NCBI GenBank assembly: GCA_022605955.1
Contig: JAKCOZ010000010.1
Span: forward strand, 3,162,001-3,226,000
Direction of reading: 5' to 3'
Length of the DNA stretch: 64,000 nt
Source: Rallus limicola
Lineage: Eukaryota > Chordata > Aves > Gruiformes > Rallidae
Below the pieces are notes generated by a model. The model did not search any database, was not told the origin of the DNA, and worked only from the letters and a program-made list of their open reading frames with translations. Positions 39,101 through 49,644 of this stretch are shown here, piece by piece. The translations under genes were made by a program, and so were the position numbers. Numbering within the stretch: position 1 is the stretch's first letter; each line of letters begins with the position of its first letter.

Positions 39101-42100
39101 CCCAGGCTAGCTACAAGGTGCCGTCCACCACGGCACCACCATGGCCTCCTTGCATGTACTACTGGTTAGGATCCTTCCACCACCCAGGCGTTGGAGCTGA
39201 GCCTGCTTTGCCAGCTTCCCCCAGATTACCACCATTTTGCAGACATGGCTAGGCCAATAATTTTGCGTTGAAGTTCAAAAAATATTCAAGATGTGAGAGG
39301 TACCAGGAGATGACCGACCAAAGTCATGGTCTGTGTCACCTCAGAGCAGCAACACTTTGCATCCTTGTTTTACTGTTTTCTGGCAAGGCAGCCGATGTTG
39401 CCTTCTGACTTAGAAAGTGAGCTGTGGGCGGAACAGCCAAGGTGAAACAGAGGCACGGCTGCTCAACGCAATCACTAGAAAACTGCTGATTGTACTCATC
39501 TGTAGGGCAGGCAGGAGATAATTTTAGACCAGAGGCAGGAAGTTCGGAGGGTGCTGACAGCAATGGGCACCGCTCACCCTTTTCAGAAGCACACCAAGAG
39601 CTTCCCTTTCACGTCACTGAGCTGCAAACAACACTACTAAGGTGCCTCTAGTCACCACAGCTCCATGCCCACAGATTCAAAAGGACCTCTTTCCCCACCA
39701 AGTCACTTATCTATGTGGCCAGGTTTTCAGAGGGGCTCAGTACCCCAAGAGCTTGTGGAGGTCTCTGCATAGATGCAAAGGAGCTGCACAAAGCTGGCTC
39801 TACGAGTGAAGGCTGTGCACGTGGAAATCTGGCCCTATGGGTGGTGAAATGCATCTCAAAATAAAAGTTTCCCAGCATATCAACACCATTTTAATAAATA
39901 CTAGAAGTAGTGAAACAATTTTTTTAATAATGCTTTGACAATTAAAAGCCTGACAGAAACAGAAACTGGAAATACTTTGTCATCAGCTCTTTGCAAAAGA
40001 GTCATTCCAGTGAAAGAAATACATCAACTTTCCTTTTTCCATCTTATTAAATATTTCCTAGACAAACTAGCCTGTCTTTGCTTAGTCTAATGCTACTACT
40101 TGTCTAAATAAAATTCGAAGAAAAACTTTTCTCTGTTTATCGGTTTTGACATCAATATTCATTAATAACAGAAATCACAGAGAGCATTGGCTCCTGTCTG
40201 CAAAAAATAAGTTCTTGACCATGTTTCCTTCATTTTGATGTACCTACTTAAAAGGAATCTGAATAAACAGCGATCTAACCCTTATCATTCGTTGTGTTGT
40301 TTAAAGTCTTCTGAGCTGGAGAACTTCTTCAGCTTTCTTAGCAGATGAAAGCACAGGATTTGGAACCACAGCATACATGTCTGATTGCTTGCGTGCTTCT
40401 TCAGCCTCTCCAGATTAGTTTCTACCTCAAATGCTACCACTTTACATCGAGTGATTTCAGAAGACTATTCCTCCTGTTTGAAATGCATATATAGGCCAAT
40501 GGTATAATAAATTCATAGAAGCGAAATGATACACAGCCATAAACAGAAATGAACACCAAACATTTTTTGAGAAGGCAGAGTTCACAAATGCAGGGGTCAC
40601 CAGTGGTTTTCCAGTATGTCCTGCCACACACATCGGGGACGCAGAGCACACCTGCGGAAAGCTGCAGCTATGGGGGGGGGGACTTTAAAAGATGAATATC
40701 CAAGTGTCTCCATATTGTGCTCTGTTCGGACTCCTGACTGCTGTGTCCGGTCCTGTGCCTTGCTCCTCACATTATGATGTAATGTGGCAATGCAAAATAT
40801 ATTAGTACTTACCATATGAGCTGCAGGGATTCACCTGTGCCAGAATGGTATGGAAACTACTTATATTTCTGTGCCAGGCTTGTCTGGGGAAGTCTCAAGA
40901 GCCTTCAGCCTACAGGCTCCAAGACAAAACTGATATGCAATTGCTCAGCAATGTGTAATATAGAAGCAATACTTTAAAAAAAAATGACATTACAGTCATT
41001 TCTGTACAATATAGGCTAATACAGGATTCAGGGATTGCTCAAATTCAGCAGAACAGTAAATCAAAATTTCAATTAGAAGTGGATTATGAGTACTTAGGTT
41101 TACAGTCTGTCCCAAGCCAAAGACTTAAGCAAGCCCATTTTCCAGACCTTGGCTCTCATTTGTGAAGCCTTTTACTTTCTGTTTTGGTGTGTTATTTAAA
41201 CTTTTCATTTACAGAGGAGTAAGATTTTAATTTTTACAGCAGTTTTTTTCTTTCTGAGGCAGGAACTCGTCTTCACCGAGTAAGTCCCTGCTCTGTGAAA
41301 CGCTTGAGCTAGCACAGAGGAAGAGTACAATCCTGCCATATCTCCGCAGCACAGGAGAAGCCTTACGGCGGCGAAACCATAACACTCTGCTGGAGAGGGC
41401 AACTTGTGCTGGCTCCATGTCCCAGAGCTGTACTCCATGGAGACGCTATAGGACCATCCACAGGAGGTGGGATGAGTGAGGCCACGTGTCCCTGGATCCA
41501 CTGGCTGTTTTCCCCTAGGGAATGAGGAGTAACAGGAGCTACGGGGAAAAAAAAAATACCCTATTGCTCTGTGGTCAGGGTGGGAACCACACAGCGAGCC
41601 CACGGCTCTCCCACTGGTTCCACCACCTCCGCGTGCCCACACCCACCCCAGGAGCACAGCCAGTGGGCTCACATAATATTTAGGCTTCAGTCCATACACG
41701 GTATTTTGCTTTGGCAGAGCCCAGTTGAGCTGTAAAATGTACGTCTGATGTGCATTTTAAAAGATCCCCCATGTAGAAATACCTGCAACGTTACGGTAGG
41801 CACTGAAATGCTAGCATTTTGACTAGTCTTGAAGAGCAGAAGGAGAAGAAGCTTACAGGATACCATGTGATTTGTGTAAAACCACATCTTACACTTGATG
41901 ATCACTCTGACATTTGCTTGTCAAAAACTACACCTCCTATGTTCATGGGATTTGTTTAAACAAGAGACAGTGTTACCTGAAGCAAAATAGTGCTTATCTC
42001 CTTTACGTTTTTTACACCGATCACAGAGTGATTGTTGAGTCAACTATTTTTTTCTTCATGAGCTAAACTTTGGTTTTCTATGATGTCTGGAAACATTAAT

Positions 42101-43568
42101 AGAATGTTGTGACTGAAATCAAATAAAGCAGAAAAATCCTAAAATGACTCCTAGAAGCACAGCAGTGTACATGACTGATTCAATCATTGCGCATGGTTTC
42201 TGCATACACAGTCAAGTTGATCCTATCTTTGCAAGGCACAATGGAAACAACCACCAGCAGCATAAGGGCAAAACCTGACAGCTGCAACACAGGCGTAATA
42301 AAAATGTACTACACTCTTAATCCTGATGATTGCAGAAGCACATTCACTCTTACCACTGTTATGAGAGGGTTTGCAAAGAACGTAAGGTGTTTTTCAATTA
42401 CCTATATGCACATATACATACATATTAAGAGAACATGAGTGGATAACCAAACAGGAATGGGGGGCAAGGCATATTTACTCTTCAAAACCTGCTTCCCTTT
42501 CCCCTACTCTGGCGTTCTGTGGGCTTTTTTTCAGGCTTCCCTACACTGAAACAAAAAGATTTCACAGGAATTTAAATCACTACAGCAGACTAAACAGGAT
42601 TCAAAGTTTTCAACAATTACCATAATTAAAGATGTCTTTGCAGAATAAAGCTTAGGCCGGTTCTCTGTTGCCTGTCACTAGGTAGCTATTCCCATCACTT
42701 CACATCAAATGAAAGATCAAATATTTGCAATTCAGGACAGTGGCAGCACAAACCAACATTGCAGCAGTGAACATCATTCCCGTGGATTAGGATAAAATGG
42801 TAACAAAATGTATCTATGTGAAGGCCGGAGATGAAAAATGCTTCTTTAACAAACAGCAGTTAACAACAGGTGTGTATTCTGGTACATTACACCCAGTTAC
42901 CCTTATAAGGGTGCCACTTGGTTGGCAAGACAATACCTGTCAGCCTCTGCAAACAGATTTTTGTAGCTAAAAAGCATTGTGCGTGAGAATAGCAGCTCTT
43001 TTGATTTCCAATTTAAGTGATAAACGGCCATTAAATATACCCAGACATACCCACTGGGGATGAAGTTTGCATAAGTAGGCTGATTCTGTGAAGCACAGCC
43101 ACACGGCACATATGCAATAAGCAGTCAGTTGCCTACGTCAGATTTCCTGAACTTTTGTTTTAAATTAAAGTCCTGATAAAAGTCTGGAGTGTGTGCAAGC
43201 TAACTAGGTGGAATTCTAAATGTATTTTATGGGATTTCACCTGCAAGAATTTGGCAGGTCTCGTCAAGCCATGTGACTTGACTCAAGTATTGCTTTGTGG
43301 GACATTCCCTCAGAAGGAGTATCTCCACTTGGAAAGTCTACAAAAAAGCATGAACTTAATCATTTTTCTAATACCTTTACAAAACAACAACAAAACAACC
43401 ACCCTTTTCCCCTACTTTCCCCCAAAAAAATGTTCTCAGGTAAAAAGCCATTTAAAAAACCAGAACCCTAAATTTGCTTGCTATTAAAATCTTTATATAA
43501 GCCTCCTTGGATTTCAGCTAGCATGGGTACTTTACTGTTACATCAGAGCCACTAACATAAGCTTCCAA

Positions 43569-43740
43569 AATCACAGAACGGTTTGAGCTGGAAGGGATCT
43601 TAAAGAACATCAAGTTCCAACCCACTGCCATGGGCAGGGACACCTCTCACTAGACCAGGCTGCTCAAGGCCCCACCCAACCCAGCTTTGACCACCTCCAG
43701 GGAGGGGGCAGCCACCACCTCCCTAGGCAACCTGTTCCAA
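43569..43740 (-). mobile_element. CR1 LINE 3'-end fragment
   Basis: The minus strand carries an avian CR1 3' end. It has the GGTTGCCTAGGGAGGTGGTGGC and CCTCCCTGGAGGTGGTCAAAG blocks, then the GCCTTGAGCAGCCTGGTCTA and GAGGTGTCCCTGCC blocks, and the terminal CCTTCCAGCTCAAACC. It extends further 5' than the copy at 25.5 kb. It is 5'-truncated and in gene orientation, about 0.6 kb downstream of the NFATC1 donor at 44357. Confidence 0.93.
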
Positions 43741-44268
43741 AATAAACTGGCACACATGTTTCTGAACATTTTCTATACATGAAGCATTTTGTATGGAGCA
43801 TTCAGACCTCCATCCACATTGCACTTTGCACTGCTACCCAGCAGCAGCATCAGCCTGGAATGTCACTTTCACCCTGCACAAGACAAACGAGGTGCAGGAT
43901 GACTGGAAGGAGAATCCTCACACCACCTCCAGCTCAGAGCCCAGCACCCTTAAAACGCTGCAATGCAAATTCAGAAGTATTGAAAGGCAGTGTACCCTCT
44001 TGGGCCCCAAAGTCAGACCCGGCGTTGACAGCAACTTAGCAGAGAGTTCAGCACGTTCTCAATTTGTGGCTACACATGTGAGTTTGTGCTGGGGCTCTTC
44101 AGCTCCCAAAAGCAGGAGAAGTCCTTGTTCCAACACACCTCTGCCACCAATACAAAACAAAATTACCTGCACAGAAGGTCTCTTGTGCAGGCAGCAGAGA
44201 GAAGGGCAGCTCTCATGGTCTGATCTCACTCTTACAGCACCAGGTATATCTCCTAATTGCTCAGGTTA

Positions 44269-44357
44269 CTAAAGAATTATCGCAGCCATGTATCTTTCTA
44301 AGTACTCATCATTGTATCTCATTTTTACTAGCAGAGATAAGGAATATATTTTGTTAC
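44269..44357 (-). other. NFATC1: Possible intron-retention tail of a short NFATC1 isoform
   Basis: If the donor at 44357 is not used, the reading frame continues past PAN into the intron for 28 more residues after the Gly encoded across the junction, beginning [11 protein letters not shown] and ending at a stop near 44269. Mammalian NFATC1 makes its short A-type isoform by reading through at this place with a proximal poly(A) site, so the position is equivalent. The tail itself is not obviously conserved with the mammalian one beyond the residues forced by the donor. I saw no AATAAA or ATTAAA on the minus strand for over 1 kb downstream, which weakens the case. Confidence 0.4.
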
Positions 44358-44490
44358 CATTAGCAGGAAGATAGGTGAAAAGCTGGTACTGGCTTCTCTT
44401 TCTCTTCCCATTGCAGACATAGAAGTTAACCTGAACAGGACTGGTAATCCTCTGATTGCGGAAAGGTGGTATCTCAACCACCAGTGAGTT
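44358..44490 (-). CDS. NFATC1: NFATC1 Rel-homology C subdomain exon with KRKRSQ nuclear signal
   Basis: This 133-nt exon finishes the IPT/TIG (Rel-homology C) subdomain. It reads [18 protein letters not shown] then [16 protein letters not shown] and QLFTYLPAN. The basic KRKRSQ stretch is the known second nuclear localisation signal of NFATC1. The acceptor ttttgcag precedes 44490. The exon starts on a codon boundary and ends with the first base of the split Val codon. The donor is gtaac, a somewhat weak match (no G at +5), consistent with regulated use. Compared with human as I remember it, differences are few (VQVNF for VHVSF, QYQLF for QYQRF). Confidence 0.97.
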
Positions 44491-45749
44491 CTGCAAAAGC
44501 AACAAATCAGAAAGTCAAGGCACAACTAGGGCACTCGAGCTGTACAATAGCATTCACATGTTAACTCCTGGGCTCACAGGGATAAACCACTCTCCTCAGG
44601 GAAACTGGTTTGCTCTGTGGGCAGCAATGGCCTCCCCCTGTCCGCCATGTTGAGGATTTAAGAAGCAGGGACATGCTCTTTTAGCATGGCTCAGGTCTTT
44701 ACAAAATCACTGGCTTTCACCTCTTGTCTTTGGATGGTGAATACGATACCAAATATAGACAAAGCTCCATACACCCTGCCTCTGAAAAGAACCTGGGACC
44801 ACAATCAAATCATGGTGTCTAACTCATCAGGAGAAAACACAACCACTTAGCTGGCAGGTCATCCCCTGCATATCTCACCCTAAGACAAATTCCTTTGCAA
44901 GAAGAATTAGGACAGGTGTATGATAAGTGTTTCCATCTTCCACAATGAAATCTTTCCTCATTTAACAGCTCAGGAAGTTTTAAGCGTATTAGGTTCTGTG
45001 GATGGGAGATCTTAAAAAAACATCTAGTGCTACAGGTGCAGAAGAAGAGCTGGAGAATGTGTAGATGACCTTCCACCGTCAGAAATCAAATGCTCCAGCC
45101 CTGGGTTAAGGAATGACTTAGCTGCTAGGGCACAGTGAAATGTGCTATGAGCATCAAAACCTTCCTTGGCACTTTATACAAGAATAAAAGGGAACGCTTG
45201 TCTTAGCATTTGGCCTGCATTCAGGTGAGGTGTTTAAACTGCTTGTCTGCATGTCTGCAGCAGATTTGCAGCTACAAACTCTTGCATATTCCTGCAGAGG
45301 TGGAAACAGTGGCCGTATTTCCCACTTAACAGTCATGGGTGAGGGAGACACACTTCTCCAGCCACAGGGCTGATCTCCTGTGAGGGGACTCACGTTCCTT
45401 CTGCCAATTGTAGAGAAAAACCAAGGAAAATGATCAGAAACTGTCTTGGGAGCAGAGGGAAGAACAGACCCAGCAAGACAGAAGATGAGCAGACTGGGCT
45501 GGCCCATCCTGGACAATGAAAAAATATTTTCCAAATGGTCTCTCCTACTTTCGGGATAGCTTCCAATGAAGGCTTTTTACCCCATGCTCCCATTAAAGAA
45601 AGATTTCCAGGAGGGGAGGCCTAAGTACTTGTTCTGTTTCAGTGGGAAGACACAGTGCCAAAGCCTTGGAAATCCCTCTTTAGTAACAGTGCTGGAGAAG
45701 GCAATATATATTTTTCATCTTGATGTTAAAATATTTAAGGCAGACTTAC
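44491..45749 (-). other. NFATC1: NFATC1 intron (1.26 kb)
   Basis: The intron runs from donor gtaagt at 45749 to acceptor gcag ending at 44491. I see no repeat, RNA or conserved motif in it. Frames such as that of about 126 codons at 45154-45534 have no recognisable domain. Confidence 0.93.
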
Positions 45750-45805
45750 TGGCTTGCACATTTCTTTGTCGGTTTTGGCTTCCATTTCCCACACATGGTG
45801 ACCAT
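45750..45805 (-). CDS. NFATC1: NFATC1 Rel-homology C subdomain micro-exon
   Basis: This 56-nt exon encodes GHHVWEMEAKTDKEMCKP, part of the IPT/TIG fold, preceded by a split Asp codon shared with the exon ending at 61279. A T-rich tract and ttttag acceptor precede 45805, and the donor is gtaagt after 45750, where the frame ends on a codon boundary. The DGHHVWEMEAKTD signature identifies NFATC1; NFATC2 has DGQQIWEMEA at this place. Confidence 0.97.
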
Positions 45806-46723
45806 CTAAAAGACAAAAGAGAAAGATATCTCGTCCCATCTTTTTTTCCTCTCTCAAGCATACAAAAGAACAACTTTTGCAAAAAAAAAAAAAAAGTCGT
45901 CTCTTTGAAAGGGCATTACTTATATGAAAACCATCTCTCAAAACACATCGACCAAGCACTGCCCAACCAGACGGCCATCTGGGTAACCCACAGCAGGAGC
46001 CTGTTTAGCTTTTATGAAGGGGGAACCACAATCCACAGTGCATGATACTGCGATGGGGGACAGCCACTGGAAGTTAATTCCGACACTAGTTAGAACAAGA
46101 TATGCAACTCTTCCACGCCTTCGTTTCCCAAACTTCCAGACAAAATATTGCTACCTATGAAGCCTTTTGATCAACACCTATGCAGTGATTCACATGCAAC
46201 ATTAACATTAAACAAAACAGATAGTATTAAGGAAGCTACTCAGCCATGCAGTATTTAATTTTAATATACTCCTAATATATGCAACGTATCATAATTTTGC
46301 TCCATGGATCAAAAGGTGTTGGGTCCTCCTCATTTACTGTATTTCTGTCTTCAAGATTTAAGCCACAGCTTTCACTTTTTTCCAGGGACCCATCTTTTAG
46401 AAGAAATTGGTTTTGTCTTGTCATTTTTCCTGTGCCTCACTGATACAGAAGCCACTGGTCTACAACGGGGTTTTTTCCTTCCTTGTAGCTTCAAAACTCA
46501 ACAGCAAAGAAGTTAGAAAAATAATACAAAACGTAAGGTTTCCATTCCTCAGGCCTAGGAAAACACGAACGTGTACGAAAGGCCGCAAGCAGACTGCTGT
46601 CTAGGCTGGGCAGCGGGGACACATGCAGCTTCATGAGTCCCGCCATTGTCAGACGTCAACAGAACGAAAGGGAAAATGAGACTTTATGTCATCTCCTTTG
46701 TGTATTTATTGCAGCATCGGGAC

Positions 46724-46737
46724 ATGCAAATGCAAAT
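46724..46737. promoter_or_regulatory. Tandem octamer/POU-type motif
   Basis: The plus strand reads ATGCAAATGCAAAT, which is a perfect octamer ATGCAAAT with a second overlapping TGCAAAT half-site. POU proteins bind such sequences singly or as dimers. It lies in the 15.5 kb intron about 0.9 kb downstream, in gene direction, of the 56-nt exon. Function is inferred only from the motif. Confidence 0.3.
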
Positions 46738-48047
46738 ATTAGCTATTTTGAACTTCATCACATAGACCTGGGCCTGCCTTAGGAAAACAGCTCTCGGCAA
46801 GGTAAAAGAGTGAATGCACTTTTTCTTCTCTCTTCGCTTTCATGGCCAGGATGGAGGTGACGCATTTAGAACTGCCTGATTTATTACAAATGTCTGTAAA
46901 TAATATTTTTGTGTACAGCTGTCCTACTGTGAAAGGAATGCTGCTGAGGGACTAGCCCTGGTGATTGTTTTAACGTCCAAAACTCTTTTCTCTGCAATGT
47001 ATGGAAAGAAGTGCAACGTGAAAGCTGCAGCACAAATAGCACAGTGGATTTGGCAGGTCTTTCTGTAGGAAACAATTAGCAGATCTACCCTTAGTTTCTT
47101 CCTACATTTTAAATTGTGACGCTGGAAAAGGAATCCCTTTAATTGGTACTGCCACGTTTGGCGGCTGCAAGGGGAGAGAAGGAGCAGCCAGACCGTGCTC
47201 AAGCCTCCTTAACGATGCCTTTCGAGAGCGCCAGAATTGAAGCAGACTTCTCTGGAGGACTGGCGATCACTTCACAATTTATCTAACAGATGCTTCCCCC
47301 GAGCTGTCAGTAGAAAAAAACTGACCAAAATTTGGCAAGCCACGACACATCTCTTGTCTGGGAGCAGCCTCCCGACCCCTCCCAATAGAGCCTCTGTAGC
47401 CCTCCTTTCTTACCCTTCCCCCTGCAATTAATTCAATCAGTTGTAAAAGTAACACAACACCAACACTACTGCACATTTTGCAAAAGAGCTTCTGCTTTTT
47501 AAGAGGTTTGTTGGTGGGGCTTTTTAAACCGACAGCCATCGAGACTAGTAGTTAACATGTGTTCAATTTGCCTTTGTAAACGGATTACCAGAAGTTCAGG
47601 TTTTTCGCTGTGTTTAATTTCTGCTTTTCAAGACAAATGATCTGATTCAGGTTTCTGTTTTTTATTTCCTGCCAATTCTTCAGTAAAATTCGAATGGCTC
47701 CATCTCTTGCTAATCTTTCAATTACTTTATGCAGCACTGCCTTTACGCGCTTTGGAAATTTTTATGATGACAAAGTTTATTCAGAAATATTTTAAATGCT
47801 GCAATCTAAACTATTAGGAAAAATAAAAATCCAGAGCCGTGGCTCATCTCTGGAGACTCTTAAGAACAATACGGGTTTCACTTCAAAAAATTCCCTTGAG
47901 ACTGTCCAGACCATCGCGGCTCAGTGACTGAGGGGAAGTGGAAGAGAGGGAAGAAGTAGGGAAAGTAGGGAGTAGACAACTCATTAACAGCTAGTGACAT
48001 TTCATTTAACAAAAACACAGTGAGGAAAAGTTGTTATGAAGCAGAGA

Positions 48048-48080
48048 CAAAAAAAAAAAGGAAAAAAAAAAAAAAAAAAG
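48048..48080. repeat. Poly(A)-rich tract
   Basis: Two A-runs on the plus strand are separated by GG. It is a simple repeat with no recognisable retroposed body beside it. Confidence 0.85.
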
Positions 48081-48651
48081 ACAATTCCTCATATTACGTC
48101 TGGTGAACCAAGAGGGAAATCTCAACGCCCACGGACTGGGACCAGCTCCAGGAGGGAAACCTTAGACCGCTACGTCAACTTTCTTACAGTAAACATGTTT
48201 TGCAGGTTTATACAGTTCAGCTGAAATTTTAAAAAAAGAATAAAAAAAGAAGGAGTAATGGCTCTGAACAGTCTGTGGGAGCCAATCAGGACAATCTGCC
48301 TGCACTGGAGAAAATGGTTTTGCCCCCAGTGCCCATAAGCTGAGGACCCTGAGGAGCAGGAGGCGGGATGCCGCCTCCCATCAGTGTGTGCTGGAGAAGC
48401 TGAGGGCTGCTCCGCGACAAAAGTTTCCATTGTACGCCTGCCACATCTGCAGCAGCCCGCCTGGTTCGGGGCCCGAGGCAACTCCCTCCTGGCCACTGGC
48501 CAACCAAAGTACACCAGAGCAATTTATACCTTTCCAAAATGCAAATAATTCAAATTACAGACATAACACAAAGCTGAAGCAGACACATTTCAGGCATTCC
48601 CGTTAAAGTTTACTCTCTGGAATTACCGTACCCAAATGGGCAGTTGTTATA

Positions 48652-48723
48652 TGGGGAGGGAGACGGAGGCAGGAGAGGAAGGAGAGGAGGAGGCAGGGAG
48701 GAAAAGGGAGAAGGCAGAGAACG
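48652..48723. repeat. Homopurine GGA-rich tract
   Basis: About 70 nt are almost pure G/A on the plus strand (GGGGAGGGAGA, GGAGAGGAAGG and so on) with only a few C interruptions. Such mirror-like homopurine tracts can form triplex DNA. Confidence 0.85.
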
Positions 48724-49620
48724 GCTTTTCCAAAGGTCTCATTTCATTCCCTTTCATTTCACTATTTACTTTCACCAAGTAATAAGAAGTGTCCTCTCCA
48801 AACCAAACACCTGGCTTTGTTTTGGTGTTTTTAAGATTTATAGTGCAGTATTTTGAACAGAAAGGCACCTCTTTATATAGCTAAAAAGTTGTGTCGATGT
48901 ATTTTACAGGATTTGTTCTTATTTTGTGGTGTTTTGTGTTTGGTTTTTGGGTTTTTTTTTTTTAATGAAAGGGAAATAAAGCAAACCATCAGCAAAAAGA
49001 AACACAAGGCAAGAGCCCCGTAGAGTCCTCGGCTGAGTGCCTTGCTCCCCCAGTGCCAGCAGCAGTAGATGACCCCACACACAAAGCCACGGCTTCACCT
49101 GGGGACTCAGGCCAAGGCCTGGAAGAAGGACCCTGAAGACCCTTCTCCTCAGAAGCAGTGTGGCAGTGCCGGGGGGAGCAAGAAACTCCCCCCATTTCAC
49201 ACAAGCTCTACAACCTGCCCCTGCTTGGCGCTGCACTGACAGGTGGCCATCAGCGCTGCAGCCAGCTGAAGACACCAGGTTTTGTCAGGAAGCCTGACAT
49301 TTACAGACCGATTGCTGTTATTTATAGCCACCCCTGCTTCGGGTGCACTTCACCACCAGCCGCTTCAGCCTTTCCTTTTTATTTTTTTCCCCTCATCGCT
49401 GTGACACTCGAAGCACCTGGGATTGCTAATGACGAAAATACCGCGAACCTACCGCCTTACGTGGGGTGGATTTTCAGCTTTGCAAAGCATAAACACCCCG
49501 TTTTAACTCCAGGCAGCTGAATGGTGAATGGGCCTTTGTAGTCTGCTCTTATCAGCAGCTTGCTCCAGCGTTAAAGGAAACTGCGCACAAGTCCAGAAGT
49601 AAAAATACTCTAATTCATCA

Positions 49621-49644
49621 GGGAATTCCCTGCAGTATGAGTCA
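49621..49644. promoter_or_regulatory. Composite kappaB + AP-1 motif, copy 1
   Basis: The plus strand carries GGGAATTCCC (perfect palindromic kappaB motif) at 49621-49630, then TGCAGTA, then TGAGTCA (AP-1 consensus) at 49638-49644. NF-kappaB and AP-1 are established activators of NFATC1 during osteoclast and lymphocyte activation. A second copy with identical spacing lies at 58213. Binding is inferred only from the sequence. Confidence 0.4.

Larger units (their letters stand above)
30705..44357 (-). other. NFATC1: NFATC1 intron (13.7 kb)
   Basis: The donor is gtaac at 44357 and the acceptor is aacag ending at 30705. The intron is U12-free by eye and GT-AG. It contains an AC microsatellite at 36090-36121, a CR1 3' end at 43569-43740 and an A-run at 38881-38893. 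I recognise no other gene or RNA. Frames of up to 134 codons (for example around 36443-36841 and 37575-37979) lack family motifs and are judged chance. Retention of the first part of this intron gives an alternative C-terminus (see 44269-44357). Confidence 0.92.
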
